A stretch of 6,024 bases of DNA from CAIQIA01 sp049317465 (GTDB lineage: Bacteria; Cyanobacteriota; Cyanobacteriia; PCC-6307; Cyanobiaceae): the NCBI GenBank assembly GCA_049317465.1, contig JBMOIF010000094.1, forward strand, positions 1-6,024. The letters run 5' to 3'. A program made the translations under genes and the position numbers. This document shows positions 5,390 to 6,024 of this stretch, one piece after another (position 1 is the first letter of the stretch; the number at the start of each line of letters is the position of its first letter). Under the pieces are notes generated by a model. It ran no database searches, had not been told where the DNA came from, and saw only the letters and a list, made by a program, of their open reading frames with translations.

Positions 5390-6024
5390 GGGCCGCCGGC
5401 CCCCGCTGGTGGGGGACGCTGCTGCTGTTGCCGACCCTGCTGGCGGTGGGCTGGCTGATGGTGCGCCCCCTGGCTCCGCTGCTCCCCGAGCTCAGGCCTG
5501 ACCAGGTCGACCTGCTGGGGACGTTCGTGAGCTTCGGGCTGCTGCTGCTGGTGCTACCGCAGCGACTGCGCGTATCGCTGGGCCTGCAGGAGCCCTGGAG
5601 GACCCTTGGCGTGGCCGGCGGCGGGAGGGCCGCGCTGCAGAGCTTCGGCCGGGGGGTTGCGGTGGCGCTGCTGCTGCTGCTGCTCGTGACAACCGCGCTG
5701 CTGCTCAGCGGCTCGGCCCGCCCCGGAGTGGTGCCGTCGCTCGGGCAGATCGCCAACGCCCTGGCCCTGCTGCTGGGGGTGGGCTTCGCCGAGGAACTGA
5801 TTTTCCGGGGCTGGCTGCTGGAAGAACTGACGCTGCTGACCGACCGTCGCCGGGCCCAGGGCCTGCAGGCCGTGGTGTTTGCCCTGGTGCACCCCTGGAT
5901 GGCGGCGGAGGGCTGGGGCCGTGGCCCGCTGCTGGCGGGACTGGTGCTGCTTGGCCTGGTGCTGGCCCTGCGGCGACGACGCGACGGAGGACTGCTCTGG
6001 GGCGCCGTCGGTCTCCACGGCGAC
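5386..6024 (+). CDS. CPBP-family intramembrane metalloprotease (CAAX protease-like), 3' end outside window
   Basis: This is a putative integral-membrane glutamate/metal-type protease of the CPBP (Abi/Rce1-like) family; its substrate is unknown. The 213 visible residues start at an ATG overlapping the clpS stop by four bases, so translation is probably coupled. Hydrophobic segments lie at about 10-27, 43-58, 91-107, 121-135 and 181-195. Motif 1 is EELIFRG with E136, E137 and R141; motif 2 is FALVH with F165 and H169; the window ends in what looks like motif 3, GLHGD with H211. Leucine is encoded almost entirely by CTG, with runs of up to five CTG codons. The remaining C-terminal part is beyond the edge. 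Such proteins act in prenyl-protein processing in eukaryotes and in bacteriocin immunity or membrane-protein turnover in bacteria; which applies here cannot be told. Confidence 0.9.
   Translation, partial: MRAAGPRWWGTLLLLPTLLAVGWLMVRPLAPLLPELRPDQVDLLGTFVSFGLLLLVLPQRLRVSLGLQEPWRTLGVAGGGRAALQSFGRGVAVALLLLLLVTTALLLSGSARPGVVPSLGQIANALALLLGVGFAEELIFRGWLLEELTLLTDRRRAQGLQAVVFALVHPWMAAEGWGRGPLLAGLVLLGLVLALRRRRDGGLLWGAVGLHGD

Noticed and set aside
5361..6018. Minus-strand Ser/Gln-rich frames opposite the CPBP gene
   Set aside because: The Gln and Ser runs are the antisense reading of the CTG-rich leucine codons of a membrane protein carrying the EExxxR and FxxxH motifs.

Overview
The window is a gene-dense, high-GC chromosomal segment of a cyanobacterium, most likely a picocyanobacterium of the Cyanobium / high-GC Synechococcus type. 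The evidence is a cyanobacterial-type RNase E N-terminus, the one-piece LL-diaminopimelate aminotransferase (DapL) lysine route, a cyanobacterial ClpS and strongly GC-biased third codon positions. I saw no rRNA, tRNA, CRISPR array, insertion sequence or prophage gene.

Left half, minus strand. A large gene (1164-3740) encodes a fused radical SAM / DUF2344 protein. A 319-bp gap (845-1163) follows, and then the 5' two thirds or so of the rne coding sequence (844 down to base 1, running off the window). rne is easy to miss because a long meaningless plus-strand frame covers it. The radical SAM family often sits beside RNase E/G genes in distant bacteria, so this pair is the most intriguing part of the window. 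The gap is probably the rne leader. It holds several short stem-loops, including two mutually exclusive ones that each bury the probable Shine-Dalgarno sequence.

Right half, plus strand. About 107 bp of divergent spacer separates the radical SAM gene from dapL (3848-5083). clpS (5093-5389) follows within 10 bp. A CPBP-family membrane protease gene (from 5386, cut by the right edge) overlaps the clpS stop by four bases. This looks like one operon: a lysine/peptidoglycan precursor enzyme, the N-degron adaptor of Clp protease, and a putative intramembrane protease.

Overall this reads as core housekeeping DNA: RNA decay, an uncharacterised Fe-S/SAM enzyme, diaminopimelate synthesis and proteolysis. 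No clearly new multi-gene system is visible. The observations most worth a second look are the rne leader structure, an AU-rich island inside rne, and the uncharacterised radical SAM-DUF2344 fusion with a second cysteine cluster and a CCG-repeat polyproline linker.
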